A DNA stretch of 64,000 nt, taken from contig BDIU01000194.1 in assembly GCA_002118135.1 (NCBI GenBank), forward strand, positions 124,001 through 188,000, read 5' to 3'. The notes beneath the pieces were generated by a model, which worked only from the letters and a program-made list of their open reading frames with translations, did no database searches and was not told the DNA's origin. Shown here one piece after another: positions 1 to 10,864 of the stretch. The position numbers were made by a program, and so were the translations under genes. How positions within the stretch are numbered: the stretch's first letter is position 1; each line of letters opens with the position of its first letter. Source of the stretch: Trebouxia sp. TZW2008. Its lineage: Eukaryota; Chlorophyta; Trebouxiophyceae; Trebouxiales; Trebouxiaceae.

Positions 1-525
1 AACTGATGGCTATAGAGCAGCCAAACGGACTCCTAGGCAGACATAATCCATTTTGCGATTGTGCAGTAAGTCCACTGTTCGTAAGCTGATACTCCTTTCC
101 TTCTACTGATGGTGTGCAATCTTTACTTGTGAATGCAATCTTTACTCTGTACAGTAGTCTAAGAGCAAACGGCAGCCAGAGAGTACATCTGGTTGCAGCT
201 GGTGCTGCTGCATACTGTGCGTCAGGCATCCATCGTCCATATGTCAATTCGCGGTGGAACTCCCCGAAAGCCTGCTGCGCAACATGGCCTTTGTCATTTC
301 TGTGAAAAGCAGCAAATCTACTGTTTGTCGGTTTACTCTGTATGCTGTGCTGTGCTGCGCTGCTCCGAAACCTGTATGTCTACTGATACCTTTGCAGCCA
401 TGTTCGCGCAGCTGCGGGCTCCCGGATCGCCAGTGAAGCTGAGCTGCCTGTGGTTCATGAGAGTACCATCACGTCGCTGTTAGACGCAGAAGGGTGCTTG
501 TCGATGCCTATCGAGCAGTCTCAGC
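1..525. other. Upstream region of MRE11, no gene recognised
   Basis: No coding exon with recognisable homology is seen on either strand. The short open frames here lack supporting splice structure. The segment probably holds the promoter and 5' UTR of the MRE11 gene that starts at 526. No TATA-like element stands out clearly. Confidence 0.5.
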
Positions 526-3500
526 ATGTCTGAGGACGAGCACAAGTGCGCGCAGCGTTGCACTGATAAGCGCTCCGAATCACCTCGGCGACGTCACGTT
601 CACCGCTCTTGGATCTTGCAGGGACACTTTGCGAATCCTGGTCGCAACCGACAATCACTTGGTGTGTGATCAACGCTTCGGCGCTAAACTTGGGTTCTCA
701 GTCGACGCGTTAAACCCTTGTGAACGCAGGGCGTGTGGGAGAAAGACGAGATTCGCAAAGACGATTCTTTCACAGCATTTGAAGAGATCTTGAAGCTTGC
801 ACAGAAAGAAGAAGTTGACCTGGTATTGCTTGGTGGCGACCTATTTCACGACAACAAGCCATCTCGCAGCACCATTGTGAGAGCTATTGACATCCTCACG
901 CGATATACTCTGAGTGACAAGCCAGTCAAGTTTCAGGTCCTCAGCAACCAAGCTCAGAACTTTGCTAGTGGGTGAGTTGTTTCAGTCTTTCATTAACCAA
1001 ATGGTCTGCAATATAGCCAAGTCAGCCATGTGCCTTCACACAAGTCCAGCAAGGCACAAGCAACTCCTGCTGCATACCCTGCAGGGGAGTCAATTTTGAG
1101 AACGCCAACTTCAATGTAGGCCTGCCTGTCTTCACCATACATGGTAACCATGACGATCCAGCTGGCGCAGACAATCTGTCTGCAGTGGATGTCCTATCCA
1201 CCTGCAATTTAGTCAACTACTTTGGCAAAGCAGTACGTCACCCACTACCTGCTCATACAACATCTGTGTGCCTGAGCAGTCCCATTACTGCCCTGTCACG
1301 ATTCATTTTTTGCGGCTGTGATGTTCACCATGACCTATGCTGCATATACCAGCTCTGTGGTTTATTGAACCTTCCATGAGTCATGAGGGTGGTTGTCTGT
1401 GCATCCAATGTCTGCTCCATTGGGTTTTGCATGTGCAGGCAATTGGTGGGTCTGGTGTTGGCAAAGTCAGAATTGTACCTGTTCTGATCAAGAAGGTGAG
1501 CCTCAATGTGCCTGACAGTATATTCAATTTGGCAGTCAGTCAGTAGAAAGCACAGTTCAGGGTAGAGAGCCAGATGCAATTCTTAGCAACTTCTGGATTC
1601 AGACGTGAATCTTGGGGATTTCTGGCTGTTCCGTCCAACATTTAGCCAGATTGTGATTATGCTTGAGTTGCAGGGCTACACAAAAGTTGGCTTGTACGGG
1701 CTGGGCAACGTCAGAGATGAAAGGCTTGGTCGTATGTTCCAGACACCTGGATGTGTCGAGTGGTAAGCTTTGCAATGTCACTCAGCAACCAGCACGGTGT
1801 ACCCAAAGGAGGAACTGTTGTCACCCCCTATGTCACACACTGGCAGCTTACCTGCTGCATGATGTCTCTTGACCTGCATAGTAATGGTGAGCCAGACTCA
1901 GCCCCTCACTGCCCTCTCACCTCATTTTTCTTGCTGTTTTTGATAGTCGATGCACATTCTCTGCATGTAAGATTGAGTTCAAGTAGAGGAATGAAAATTG
2001 GTTGGCTTGTGCAGGGTGAGACCAGAGGACACTCCTGATTGCCCAGTCAGGGAGTGGTTCAATGTCTTTGTGCTACACCAGAACAGGGTGCCTCACTCCC
2101 AGAATGCCAAGAACTGTATCAGAGAGAGCTACCTGGCTCGCTTCCTGGACTTTGTAATATGGGGACATGAGCATGAGTGTATACCTGACTCATGGGTGAG
2201 TGCTCATCTGCTGGACATGATCAACATATGCATGGCTCAGCAGCAGCGTCAATGTCATCAGGCAGACGGTTCTTGTCCTGACATTCAAGCTGCACATATG
2301 GGTTTTGTATGGGTACAGCGACTGTCATGCTTTTTGCTTACTGCACAACTGATTGTTTGTCTGAATTTCGTGCGCGAGGCAAGTATGCATGCTAAGCTTC
2401 AAGCAGCTGTATACACTCAAACATTTTGGACTTCATGCCTAACTTCTTTGATTTGCCAGCTGATGTCCATGAATCAGGCAGTCTTTTCAACTGAATACTG
2501 TCAAAGAACTGCAGCTGTCCTGTCTGAGGTGGGACATCAGAAGTCCTTGCCATGATGCTCAAAACAAACTGGCCTGGCAAGACAGTACTTGAACCACTCT
2601 TGCCTAGGACATGCTAGGATGCATAACATTGTTGCTTTTGCTAACTGGATTGCTGGATTGCTGTTGTGCAGGAATTTGCACAGGATGACAAGTCATTTAG
2701 TCTCATTCAGCCAGGCTCCTCAGTGGCTACAGCCCTTTCAGAGGGAGAGTCCAAGAAGAAGCATGTGGTCCTGTTTGAGATCAACGGTGACCAGTACAGA
2801 ACAGTCAACTATCCTTTGGAAAGCGTCAGGCCATTCATCCATGACAACGTGAGCTCATGTAGTGTTACTCCCTTTGTATTTTCTGGCTGTCTTTGGCCAC
2901 TAAAAGCTGCGGTTTTGTTTCTGTAAGCACAGTCCAGTATGCTTGTTGCATATGCTGTGCAACAAGCATGTTTTACCCATTTGTACTGCAGGACTTGGTC
3001 TTGCGTCGCTGTGTTGCTGTGATATAGTCCTGCATGGAACCTGCTGCCCTGTTGGCAGATGCTGTCCAATGGCATGTCAGGTGCCAGAGACGCTGTATCA
3101 CAAGAACAGCAGCCACAGCCATCACACTGATGTGTCCAAATCTTGTTTTGGAGCTTTTCCCTGCATTGCAACAGGTGACTCTGCAAGATCATGTAGAGGT
3201 AGCAGGGGAGGATTCAGAGGCCATCACCACCCTACTTGAAGGCAAGGTGGAACAAATGATCCACAAAGCCAGCAGACGAGTAGTGGGTGGACAAGAAGCC
3301 ATGTTGCCCCTCATTAGGCTCAGGGTATGCTGCAAGAGCATGCACGCTGACGTCACTTTGTTCAAAAGATTGCAATACATGTTCTGAGTCAGGTTCAGGA
3401 CATTTCCAGATACTTGGCTTTTGCTGTGTATCTGCTTCTTTGTGAGCTTGTCCATGTATTCAAGTCCTGCAGCAGATCTCACAGCTTCTGTCACGTTGCA

Positions 3501-6500
3501 CATGTATGACTCCTGAGATTTGAACTTGATGTTGCTCAATACATCAACATAAGGCTCTGTGACAGTGCAGGTGGACTATACTGGTTTCACCACCATCAAT
3601 GCTCAGCGATTTGGTCAGAAGTTTGTTGGGAAAGTAGCCAACCCACATGACATTTTGCTATGGCACAAAGCGCCTGTGCGCAAGACAAAGGTGAGTGATG
3701 GCTGCAACAAATGCTTTCACTTCAGTTTTTTGGTGGCCATGACTGTCATTTTCGGACAGTGTAAGCATTGAGTGTTTTGTATGGCATCATCTTCATACTG
3801 CTAGATGCATCTGCTTGGTCGTCTCTGACATACAGCAGAAGCTTGAAGTATACTTTGGCTCTGCCTCATCTGCAAGCATGCACACGTGTACTCAATCAGT
3901 CAGCTAGATCCAGTCAATCCTCAGTTGAAGAAATCAGTGAATACTGAGTTAGAGGTGCTGAGGCAATACTGCTCAGTCAATAATACTCAATTTGACAAAT
4001 ACAGTGAACAGTACTCAGTCATTACTACTCAGTCCTTGTCATGATTAGTCACTGGGCTGCGAGCGTGTGCATGACGCTTGCAGGCTCGAGGTGGGTTGTC
4101 ACAGGATTCAGGGCTGAGTGAGGGCATCAGTGCCAAAACCCTAGACAGCAGCCAACACTCAAGTCATAATACTCAGTCAGGCATCAGTCAGTAGTATTCA
4201 GTCAGTAGTGATAGGTCAGTAGTGATAAGTCAGTAGTATTCAATCGGTACGAGTCATTGAGTAACACTCACTAGTACTGAGTCAAGCGTGAGTGTTTGCA
4301 TAATGCTTGCAGGCTCCAGGCGAGGTATCAGAGAATGCAGGTCTGACCGAGGGCATCAGGCCTGAAGCCCTAGATGAGCGCCAAATTGAGGACCTGATTG
4401 CTGAGCACCTGAACCAGCACCTGGAAATCCTCCCAGAGCAAGACCTTGCCAATGCTTTGCATAACTTTGTTGACAAGGTCAGCTTGATGCATTCACGCAT
4501 CACATAGACTGACCAGGCAGGCTGTGGGATCCTGTGACTAAATACGGCCAAACGCAATGAACAACCTCTGCACAAGTCAGCCAATGCTTTGCAAACGTTG
4601 TGGTCACCGTCAGCTCGCTTGCCATGCTGACAGCACAAAAGTTAGATACTTTGCATAAAGATTTGCCTGTTCATCAGGGTGCATGACGCAAGCAGTGAAC
4701 AATTAGCCCAGTTGGGTATCTGAGCCCCTGCTATGGCAACATACGCACGCAAAGCCTGTGAGTACATCGCAGAGTGGAAGTGCTATAGCATAGCATGTTG
4801 ACCCAATTGAAGCCACTTGATCAATGCTTGCTCACTTGGCATCTCATCACAAGGTTTCCCTGCAAGACGCTATTGTGCGCAAATCTCTCAAGCATGCCTC
4901 CTATCCTCCACCAACCAAAAAGCTCAGCTCAAGCAGGCCTATGATGAAAAGACATGGCCACAAGTGTCACTCCGACTCATGCTCATGCTCACGCCCACGC
5001 TCACACTCACGCTCACGCTCATGCTAACGCTCAGATTCACAATCACGATCACGGTCAGACTCACTTTCACACTCGTGCGCACACATTCATTCACCTTCAC
5101 CCTCACTTTCTGTGTGCTTGCAGGATGAGAAGCAAGCGCTACATGAGTGTGTGCGAGCAGCCTTGGTAGAAACGCAGAATGCGGCAGTGGCAGACAGAGC
5201 AGCAGAGGCAAACGGGCAAGACGCTGATGTGGACGCTGCTGTCAATGCACAGATACAGCAGCGGCAAAATCAGCAGGTATAGCCTGACAGCTCAACCATG
5301 ATTACCATGCCATCTATGAATTGTTTTGCTACAGTGTTTATGGCAATGGCTACCCATTTACATGGGAGACATACAGCTGCTCAATCTCAACGCATAAGTT
5401 GGGTGGTTTTGCTGCTTGAAGGTAGAAACGCTGACATGAAGGCTGATGTGCAGTCAGCTCACGCCACTGCAGCTTCAGCAGCCAAAATATTGCCAAGCGG
5501 CCAAGCATTCTGACTGCAGTGGTACCTCGTGAGTGAGGACAATTTGATACGAGAACAGCGTTTGGTACGCAAAGCATTCTGTATATGCACTGTCATGCTG
5601 ATGCTGCAGTCAGCCCAAGCTGCCACAGCTTCAGCAGCCAGGATCCTGCCAGGCATACCAGCTGATCCAGGCCTACCACAACCTGATGGCATAGCAGTTG
5701 CGAAAGAAAGTGTCATGGTCCTTCATCCTTCCAGCCTGCATCACTTCATCGTTCCTGCTGCATGAAGGTAGAAACGCTGACGTTCTTACTGGCTCTGCAG
5801 TCAGCCCAAGCCGCCACAGCTTCAGCAGCCAGAATCCTTCCAGGCACCCCAGCTGATCCTGGCCTACCACAACCTAATGGTATAGTAGCCATGGAAGAAG
5901 ATGACTTGGCAGGTCCTTCATCCTCTCGACCTGCATCAGCAGGGCAGGGCAGGTCCACCTCTCGTCCCCCTACTGCCCCCTCCACCTCTGGCAGAGGGTC
6001 ACAAGCTACAGGTAACCCCATGTGCATTCTCAATCTGGGCACAGCTCAGAATGATATTAGCTGCAGTCAGATTCATCTGCACTCCACCTTGCTGAGGCGT
6101 CAAACCTTTCTAGACCTACATTGTCACCGGGCATTATCAAAGCCATGTGCATCCATGTCTGGCCTGCTCCTCTATTAACGCATCTGTTTGGCTGACTGTC
6201 TGTCTGTGTTGCTAGCTGTCCATCTGTTTTCCAGCTGGCCTGCTCCCTCTGTCTGTCTGTCAGTCATCATGTCATTTGAGCAGCTCAAATTGGCTTGTGA
6301 GGCTTGCAATGTTGTCTGCTTTGATGCCTGCTGCAAGTCAAGGGTATGAGTCGGGCTTGAATTAGCATTGCCAACTCTTGACATCTGGCAGGCTAACATG
6401 GTATCAGGCCCCTTCACAAGTGTTGTTTTGATTCTACAGGTCCTCCAGACAGCAGTAGAGGCAGGCAAGCTACACTTGGCGAGGCTTTTGGCAGAAGTCA

Positions 6501-8103
6501 GAGGAGTACCCAGCAGGTAGGTAAAATGTAGAGTAAACTTTGCGGTCAAACAGCTGACTGCCTCTGTATGCGCTCAGCTGAGCCCTTGCCCCAAACAAGC
6601 ACATTCATATCAGTGTGCTGGGCAGTGCCAACAATGTTGCGCGTGTCAAATTGTTACAAGCGGGGCCTGTCATCAAAGCCACCCTGCTGTGCTGAGGTTT
6701 GAACACTTCAGTAATGAATCCTTCATGGCACTTCAAGAAGTCAGATTTTTAATTTGTGAAAGGCCACATACAAACCTGCTGCAAGGTCGAAAGCATGTTG
6801 CGCATACACATACAACAAGATGCTGTCCAGGGTGACCTACCCAGTCAGACAGGAAGGGCGGCTGCCCCCAGGGGCCGGCGCGGCAGGGGTGCCTCCGCTA
6901 CAGCTGCAGCAACAACACCGCGGCGAGGCAGCGGCAGGCAAGCTGCACAGAGAGCCACAGCCTGTACTCAGCAGCAAACAAGCAGGTGCAAATTGGGCAT
7001 GTTGGCTAGCTCAGATTCATGGACATGTCAAGGTCACTTTGATCACTGCGCATGAGCTGCACAGACAGGCATGTGCATGTATATGACCTCACCATTTTCA
7101 GATTTGCATAGACAAGTAACACAAGGTGATAAGGCAGTGCTTCATTGCAACAAACTCTGCATTGTGAGCAAGTTTACTACAACCTGAGCATGGTTTGCTG
7201 TTATATAGCAGTCTCGAGACTGCACTGCGTTTGTGTGCAGTGATGTGGATGAGCCTTCTGGAAGTGACGCAGCTGATGACTTGATAGAGGAGGAGGATGA
7301 CGATGTCATCGACCTTGAAGATGAGCCTGTGACTACTGGTCAGTATCCAGACTTGCGTCTTTCAAGCACAAGCAGTTTGCTCTTGGCTATGTCCTGCCTT
7401 GGCAAGTTATGAACGCTGATTGTTGTCATCAAGCACTGTGTTCATGTTTCGGAGACAACGCACTTGAGGTTGCTTGCATAGCATCATGTGTCTCACTTTG
7501 CTTTGGCAATAGCTTGGCTTCAGCGCAAATGGCTGAGGCTGCTTTGTATGATACAGGCAGCAGGAAAAGAGCAGCCAAACCACCATTGACAACTATGGCT
7601 AGAAAACAAGGACCTGCTGCAGGTACAACATGACTGCTGCTATAAGTCTTCAGTATTGCAGCGCATCATCGTGACTTGTGACATTGGTTGGGCAACATCT
7701 TGTGTGCTGTTGATATTGTCCTGCTTCCTTTGCCATTAGCTGCTGTGAAATCAGAACAATCAGTGTTTAAGAAGCCCGCACAACGCTGGCTCCAGTCTGC
7801 TAGGCTTGTGGATGTTTATGATGAATTCTGCAAAGATCCTAAAAGAAAAAGCTTGTGGATGCCTTCTCAACTGCAGATGCGCAGTCAACAGCTCTGTTCG
7901 TGTCCTTTGCAGGCTCACAGGCGGCTCAGCCTGGCAGTGGATTCATAGTTGACAGTGATGATGAAGCCCAACCTGCTCCACAAACAGGCAGAGCTGGACG
8001 CAGAAGGGCTGCTGCCGGGATCTCACAGCGGTCAGGGTTGGCTCTGAATTCACAGGCTGGGACTTCCCAGCTGACTGCTAGAAGCTGGGGTGCCCCCCAG
8101 TGA
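526..8103 (+). CDS. MRE11: MRE11 double-strand break repair nuclease, 18 exons, about 779 aa
   Basis: Mn-dependent nuclease of the nuclear MRE11-RAD50-NBS1 complex; it resects double-strand breaks and acts in meiosis and telomere care. Exons: 526-545, 622-661, 730-971, 1085-1232, 1439-1495, 1674-1762, 2015-2195, 2672-2848, 3175-3324, 3571-3690, 4313-4477, 5124-5276, 5801-6011, 6440-6516, 6831-6985, 7241-7338, 7557-7622, 7913-8103. They total 2340 nt and keep phase from ATG to TGA. The start gives MSEDEHK followed directly by [14 protein letters not shown]. Phosphoesterase motifs are intact: [25 protein letters not shown] and GHEHE. ITQPGSS-like and VRPF segments follow, then a capping domain. 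The tail is acidic, then RG-rich (RGRRGRG), and ends with FIVDSDDE and RSWGAPQ. Size is close to human MRE11 (about 708 aa). Some 3' exons are assigned mainly by phase. Confidence 0.95.
3895..4280. repeat. CAGT/ACTCAGT-rich simple repeat in an MRE11 intron
   Basis: The intron between exons 10 and 11 is packed with variants of TCAGTAGTATTCAG and ACTCAGTC in imperfect tandem order. It flanks the decayed copy of exon 11 on both sides. Confidence 0.7.
4063..4160 (+). pseudogene. Decayed copy of MRE11 exon 11 start, with acceptor
   Basis: About 235 bp upstream of the real exon 11 acceptor (4312) lies a similar block: GCTTGCAGGCTC, then a GAGGT-like stretch, then GAGGGCATCAG and CCCTAGA. It matches the real exon start in order and spacing but diverges and leads to no usable donor. 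I read it as a relic of tandem duplication of the intron-exon junction. Confidence 0.7.
4972..5110. repeat. CTCACG/CTCATG hexamer repeat
   Basis: Imperfect hexanucleotide tandem (CTCACG, CTCATG, TTCACA) in the intron just before MRE11 exon 12. It creates open frames on both strands that are repeat artefacts. Confidence 0.85.
5408..5800 (+). repeat. Two degenerate tandem copies of the MRE11 exon 13 junction
   Basis: The block GGTAGAAACGCTGAC...CAGTCAGC...GCCACTGCAGCTTCAGCAGCC occurs near 5420, in part near 5600, and intact before real exon 13 (5764-5840). Each copy includes the acceptor CAG and the start of the exon. The middle copy reads into [15 protein letters not shown] sequence and then loses the donor. 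Only the third copy continues to a GTAACC donor in the right phase. Confidence 0.8.
6187..6275. repeat. TGTC-rich simple repeat
   Basis: CTGTCTGTCTG runs occur twice within 90 bp in the intron between MRE11 exons 13 and 14. Confidence 0.6.
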
Positions 8104-8593
8104 CTTTTGCCATGGTCTTGCAATAGTCTGTGAAGCTCGTCAATCGCTGAAGAGCTGGCAGAAACGCAACAAGCATCCAAGTACTGAGCGATTTTGCAGC
8201 AATGCTCTGCAGCTGTGATGAATGTGCATGTACAAAGCATTGACAGCTCAGGAGACCCCTTCAATACCTTTTGGTAACATTCAGCGGGTGTTTTCCAACT
8301 TCTGCTTTGCCAACTTGCTGGTGCTGATTGTGGCATTGCAAGCAGCTGTGGAAGGTCGACGTCGGGCTGATGAGCAGCTTTCTACGCAGATGTGATCATT
8401 TTGAGAACCATCTGACTGGTAATTGTCAAGCACTGTTCTCGTCAAGAGATGGCATCTGATGACTGGGCCCAAGTAATTATTTAGTTCAGCCGGATTCTCC
8501 TGGTAAATGTGTGACGGTCAAATGGCATGCGACCTGCAAGTACGTATTGCAGTCACACGCGGAGACAGTCGTGAGGCATGAGTATTTACAAGT

Positions 8594-8598
8594 TGTAA
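8594..8598 (+). terminator. Candidate TGTAA poly(A) signal of MRE11
   Basis: TGTAA is the usual poly(A) signal of chlorophyte green algae. This copy lies about 490 bp after the MRE11 stop codon. It is an inference from motif and position only. Confidence 0.4.
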
Positions 8599-8654
8599 GG
8601 CGTCCTGGCCAGAAGAGCCTGGTTGTTGTTGTCTAGAGTGAGACAGGCCAGCCT

Positions 8655-8745
8655 TTTACAGTCTTGGCGGAGGCCTTCTAGAACCGTCTAGATCACGGAA
8701 CAGTCTGGACCCTTCTAGATCACTGAACAGTCTGGAAATCTCTAG
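8655..8745. repeat. Two TCTAGATCAC..GAACAGTCTGGA units, heat-shock-element-like
   Basis: Two units of about 30 bp (TCTAGATCACGGAACAGTCTGGA and a close variant) are flanked by palindromic TTCTAGAA and TCTAGAGA. The alternating GAA and TTC triplets resemble heat-shock factor sites. No gene starts immediately beside it; the nearest plus-strand start is at 9591. Confidence 0.4.
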
Positions 8746-9590
8746 AGACACCAGGCTAAGTGCATGTCAACTGCACACTGCTAAGTTATCAATCAGTCCT
8801 GCACAATCTGATGATCCAAAACAAGCGGATGAACCAAAATGACCAAGATTGAATGATTGCTAACTATAGCTTTCGAGTTTACTGCAGCAAATGTCTGCCT
8901 GTAGACTGCAGATCTTGACGACTCCTGATGCGATCAATCATCGTTTTGTGATGGCAAGCTGCTACACCATACAATGTGTGCTTATGCAAGTAATCAGGCC
9001 TAATGCACAGCTTATCAGCTGGTTTATACGTACTTGCTTGCATATCTATTGCTTCGTCACAAATGTCACAGGATGACAGTAATTCTTTGACTTTGTGATC
9101 GGAGCAGGTTCAATGGCATTCAGAATTTGGCAAGCCGCTCATAGTAAGCCTGCTGCGAGCTTATGAAGCTAGGCCCAACGGTCCACAGTGTGCGATACAT
9201 TGATTTCGACGGTAAATTGCAAGGTGATAATTCAAATCGGTCGAATTGTCCCAAAAATTTGTTGCATTTTACCTCCAGTGAGGTGCTGCTCCGCATGCTG
9301 TCGACACGCGACTGTCGCGACACTAGATACTCGAAATTGAGTTGTTAGAAACGAGTCGGCGCGAGTGAGCCGCGGCTGTTGTGCGCATCCTTGCATTCAG
9401 TCCTTCTCAGGGCCACGGGCACCCTGAGCTACCCGGCGGTGGGCTTGTTTCTGCGTGTCGCACAGCGCGTCCGTGCAGGTGAGCAGACTGCGCTGTGCAG
9501 TCAAAGCGGGTCTCTGGATGCAGCCGCAAGCATTGACACGATTTCTGCGCAGCTTGCAGAACGTCAATATGAGCAGTGAGAGTCTCAGCA

Positions 9591-10158
9591 ATGGGCGGGG
9601 TGAAAGGAGTTTGCAGCTGCGGCTTGACAGCGAGGCAAGTCGTTTCAAGCATCGACTATTGCCGTAAGGCGTCCATAGTACTCTGCCGTGTATTCAACTC
9701 GTGCACTGTCTTGCAGCCCTCACAGGACGATGACTCAGCAGAATGGAGTGAGGGACATAAGTCGCCTTCAGCTCCTTGCCTACCAAAGGCTGAAGATGTG
9801 AGCTTAAAGACCATTGCTGATGTGTATGGCAATGGTCAGGGAAGGTTTGATCTGAACGATCTGAGGACGGCCGACATATATGGATTCAGTCCCAAGCCAC
9901 TGCCTGCAATAGAAGAAAGCTCAAGCAAAGACAGTGGCTCAGATCCAGCATCAACAACAGATTCTGAGACTTCAGGAGCAGCGATTGAGGAGGACCCAGA
10001 TGTACCGGTAGTCGCACTTCAGAATTGGGCATTGGAGGTAATTGACTGATGACACTTGTGCACTGGAAGTCTTGTGCAGGCAATGCCAAATTGTTTTGTC
10101 CTTTATTCAGCGAGCACTGTGGAAGTACAAGTCACAAGCTACAAGGCACTGTCATTGA
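9591..10158 (+). CDS. Small acidic protein of unknown function, two exons
   Basis: Not recognised. Proposed exons are 9591-10037 and 10111-10158, joined by a 73-bp GTAATT...TTCAG intron in phase 0, giving about 164 aa. From residue 43 the protein is rich in D, E and S: PSQDDDSAEW near the middle, DLRTADIYGFSPK, then an EESSSKDSGSD tract and EEDPDVP. It ends in two tryptophan patches, QNWALE and RALWKYK. The first 42 residues are less convincing, and a separate upstream exon could supply the true start. An acidic, probably disordered protein is all that can be said. A TGTAA motif lies at 10533-10537. Confidence 0.55.
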
Positions 10159-10864
10159 CGTCAATACAAGTTGATGCCCAGTTGACCACATTGCCACGTC
10201 TCAACAACAGCGCAAACACTTAGTACTAACCACAGATGAACAGTGAGGCTCAAACAGTTTGTGCTTCTCCCACGTCATGCCTTGCCTTGGGTGTACAGTG
10301 TGCATTTAGACAGTTAAAAGGCTTGTGCTTGAGAGGGCTGCAGGCTGCCATTGCAACAGGCATCATTCACTCAGGCTTGAATTTGCAGCTGCTTGTTATT
10401 TTGCTGAAAGCTCGAGCTTTATCTGCTGTGCGACTTTATGGTTTCTTGTCTGCGTTCAGTGCATGATGTTTTCATTTGCGCCAAAGCTATCGCCACTTAA
10501 TCCTCTTTGTGCGTATGTCGAGGCCTATCGACTGTAAAGTGGGTTGTCAACATGCATTAACGATAGGTCGCCTGGAGTTGTCGCTGACGAGCGCTCCAAA
10601 ATGCCGTGATTGCAAATAGGCATCTTGAGAGAGGCAAGGCTGTCTTTCGCTGCTGCATTACTTGAGCTCAACAGTTGAATGCCTTCTCTGTGCTGTTGAT
10701 GTGCGGGCTAAGTAAGTAGCTGTCTTTGTTCGATTTCCTTGGGTCAATGCTGACCGGGTCAACTCAACAGTCTTGACAACAGCTTCACTTGCCCCTTTCC
10801 GATGGCTGCTGCGTTCACCGTCAAAATCTACCAGCGTTGAGCATAGCGAAAACTTCGATTCAGC
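10159..10864. other. Intergenic region, TGTAA at 10533-10537
   Basis: No exon was found. It holds a candidate poly(A) signal for the gene upstream and, near its right end, the likely promoter of the coiled-coil gene. Confidence 0.5.

Larger units (their letters stand above)
8104..9590. other. Intergenic region between MRE11 and the acidic orphan gene
   Basis: Apart from the TCTAGA repeat and a possible poly(A) signal, no coding exon with clear splice context was found on either strand. The last 200 bases are more GC-rich and may be the promoter or 5' UTR of the next gene. Confidence 0.5.

Noticed and set aside
4817..5211. Open frames on both strands rich in S/H/T/L repeats
   Set aside because: They come from the CTCACG hexamer repeat in an MRE11 intron.
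7740..7912. Possible extra MRE11 exon ([17 protein letters not shown]...)
   Set aside because: It has an acceptor and open frame, but no donor in the phase needed to reach the FIVDSDDE exon. Exon 17 joins that exon directly in phase. A rare alternative end at 7948 cannot be excluded.
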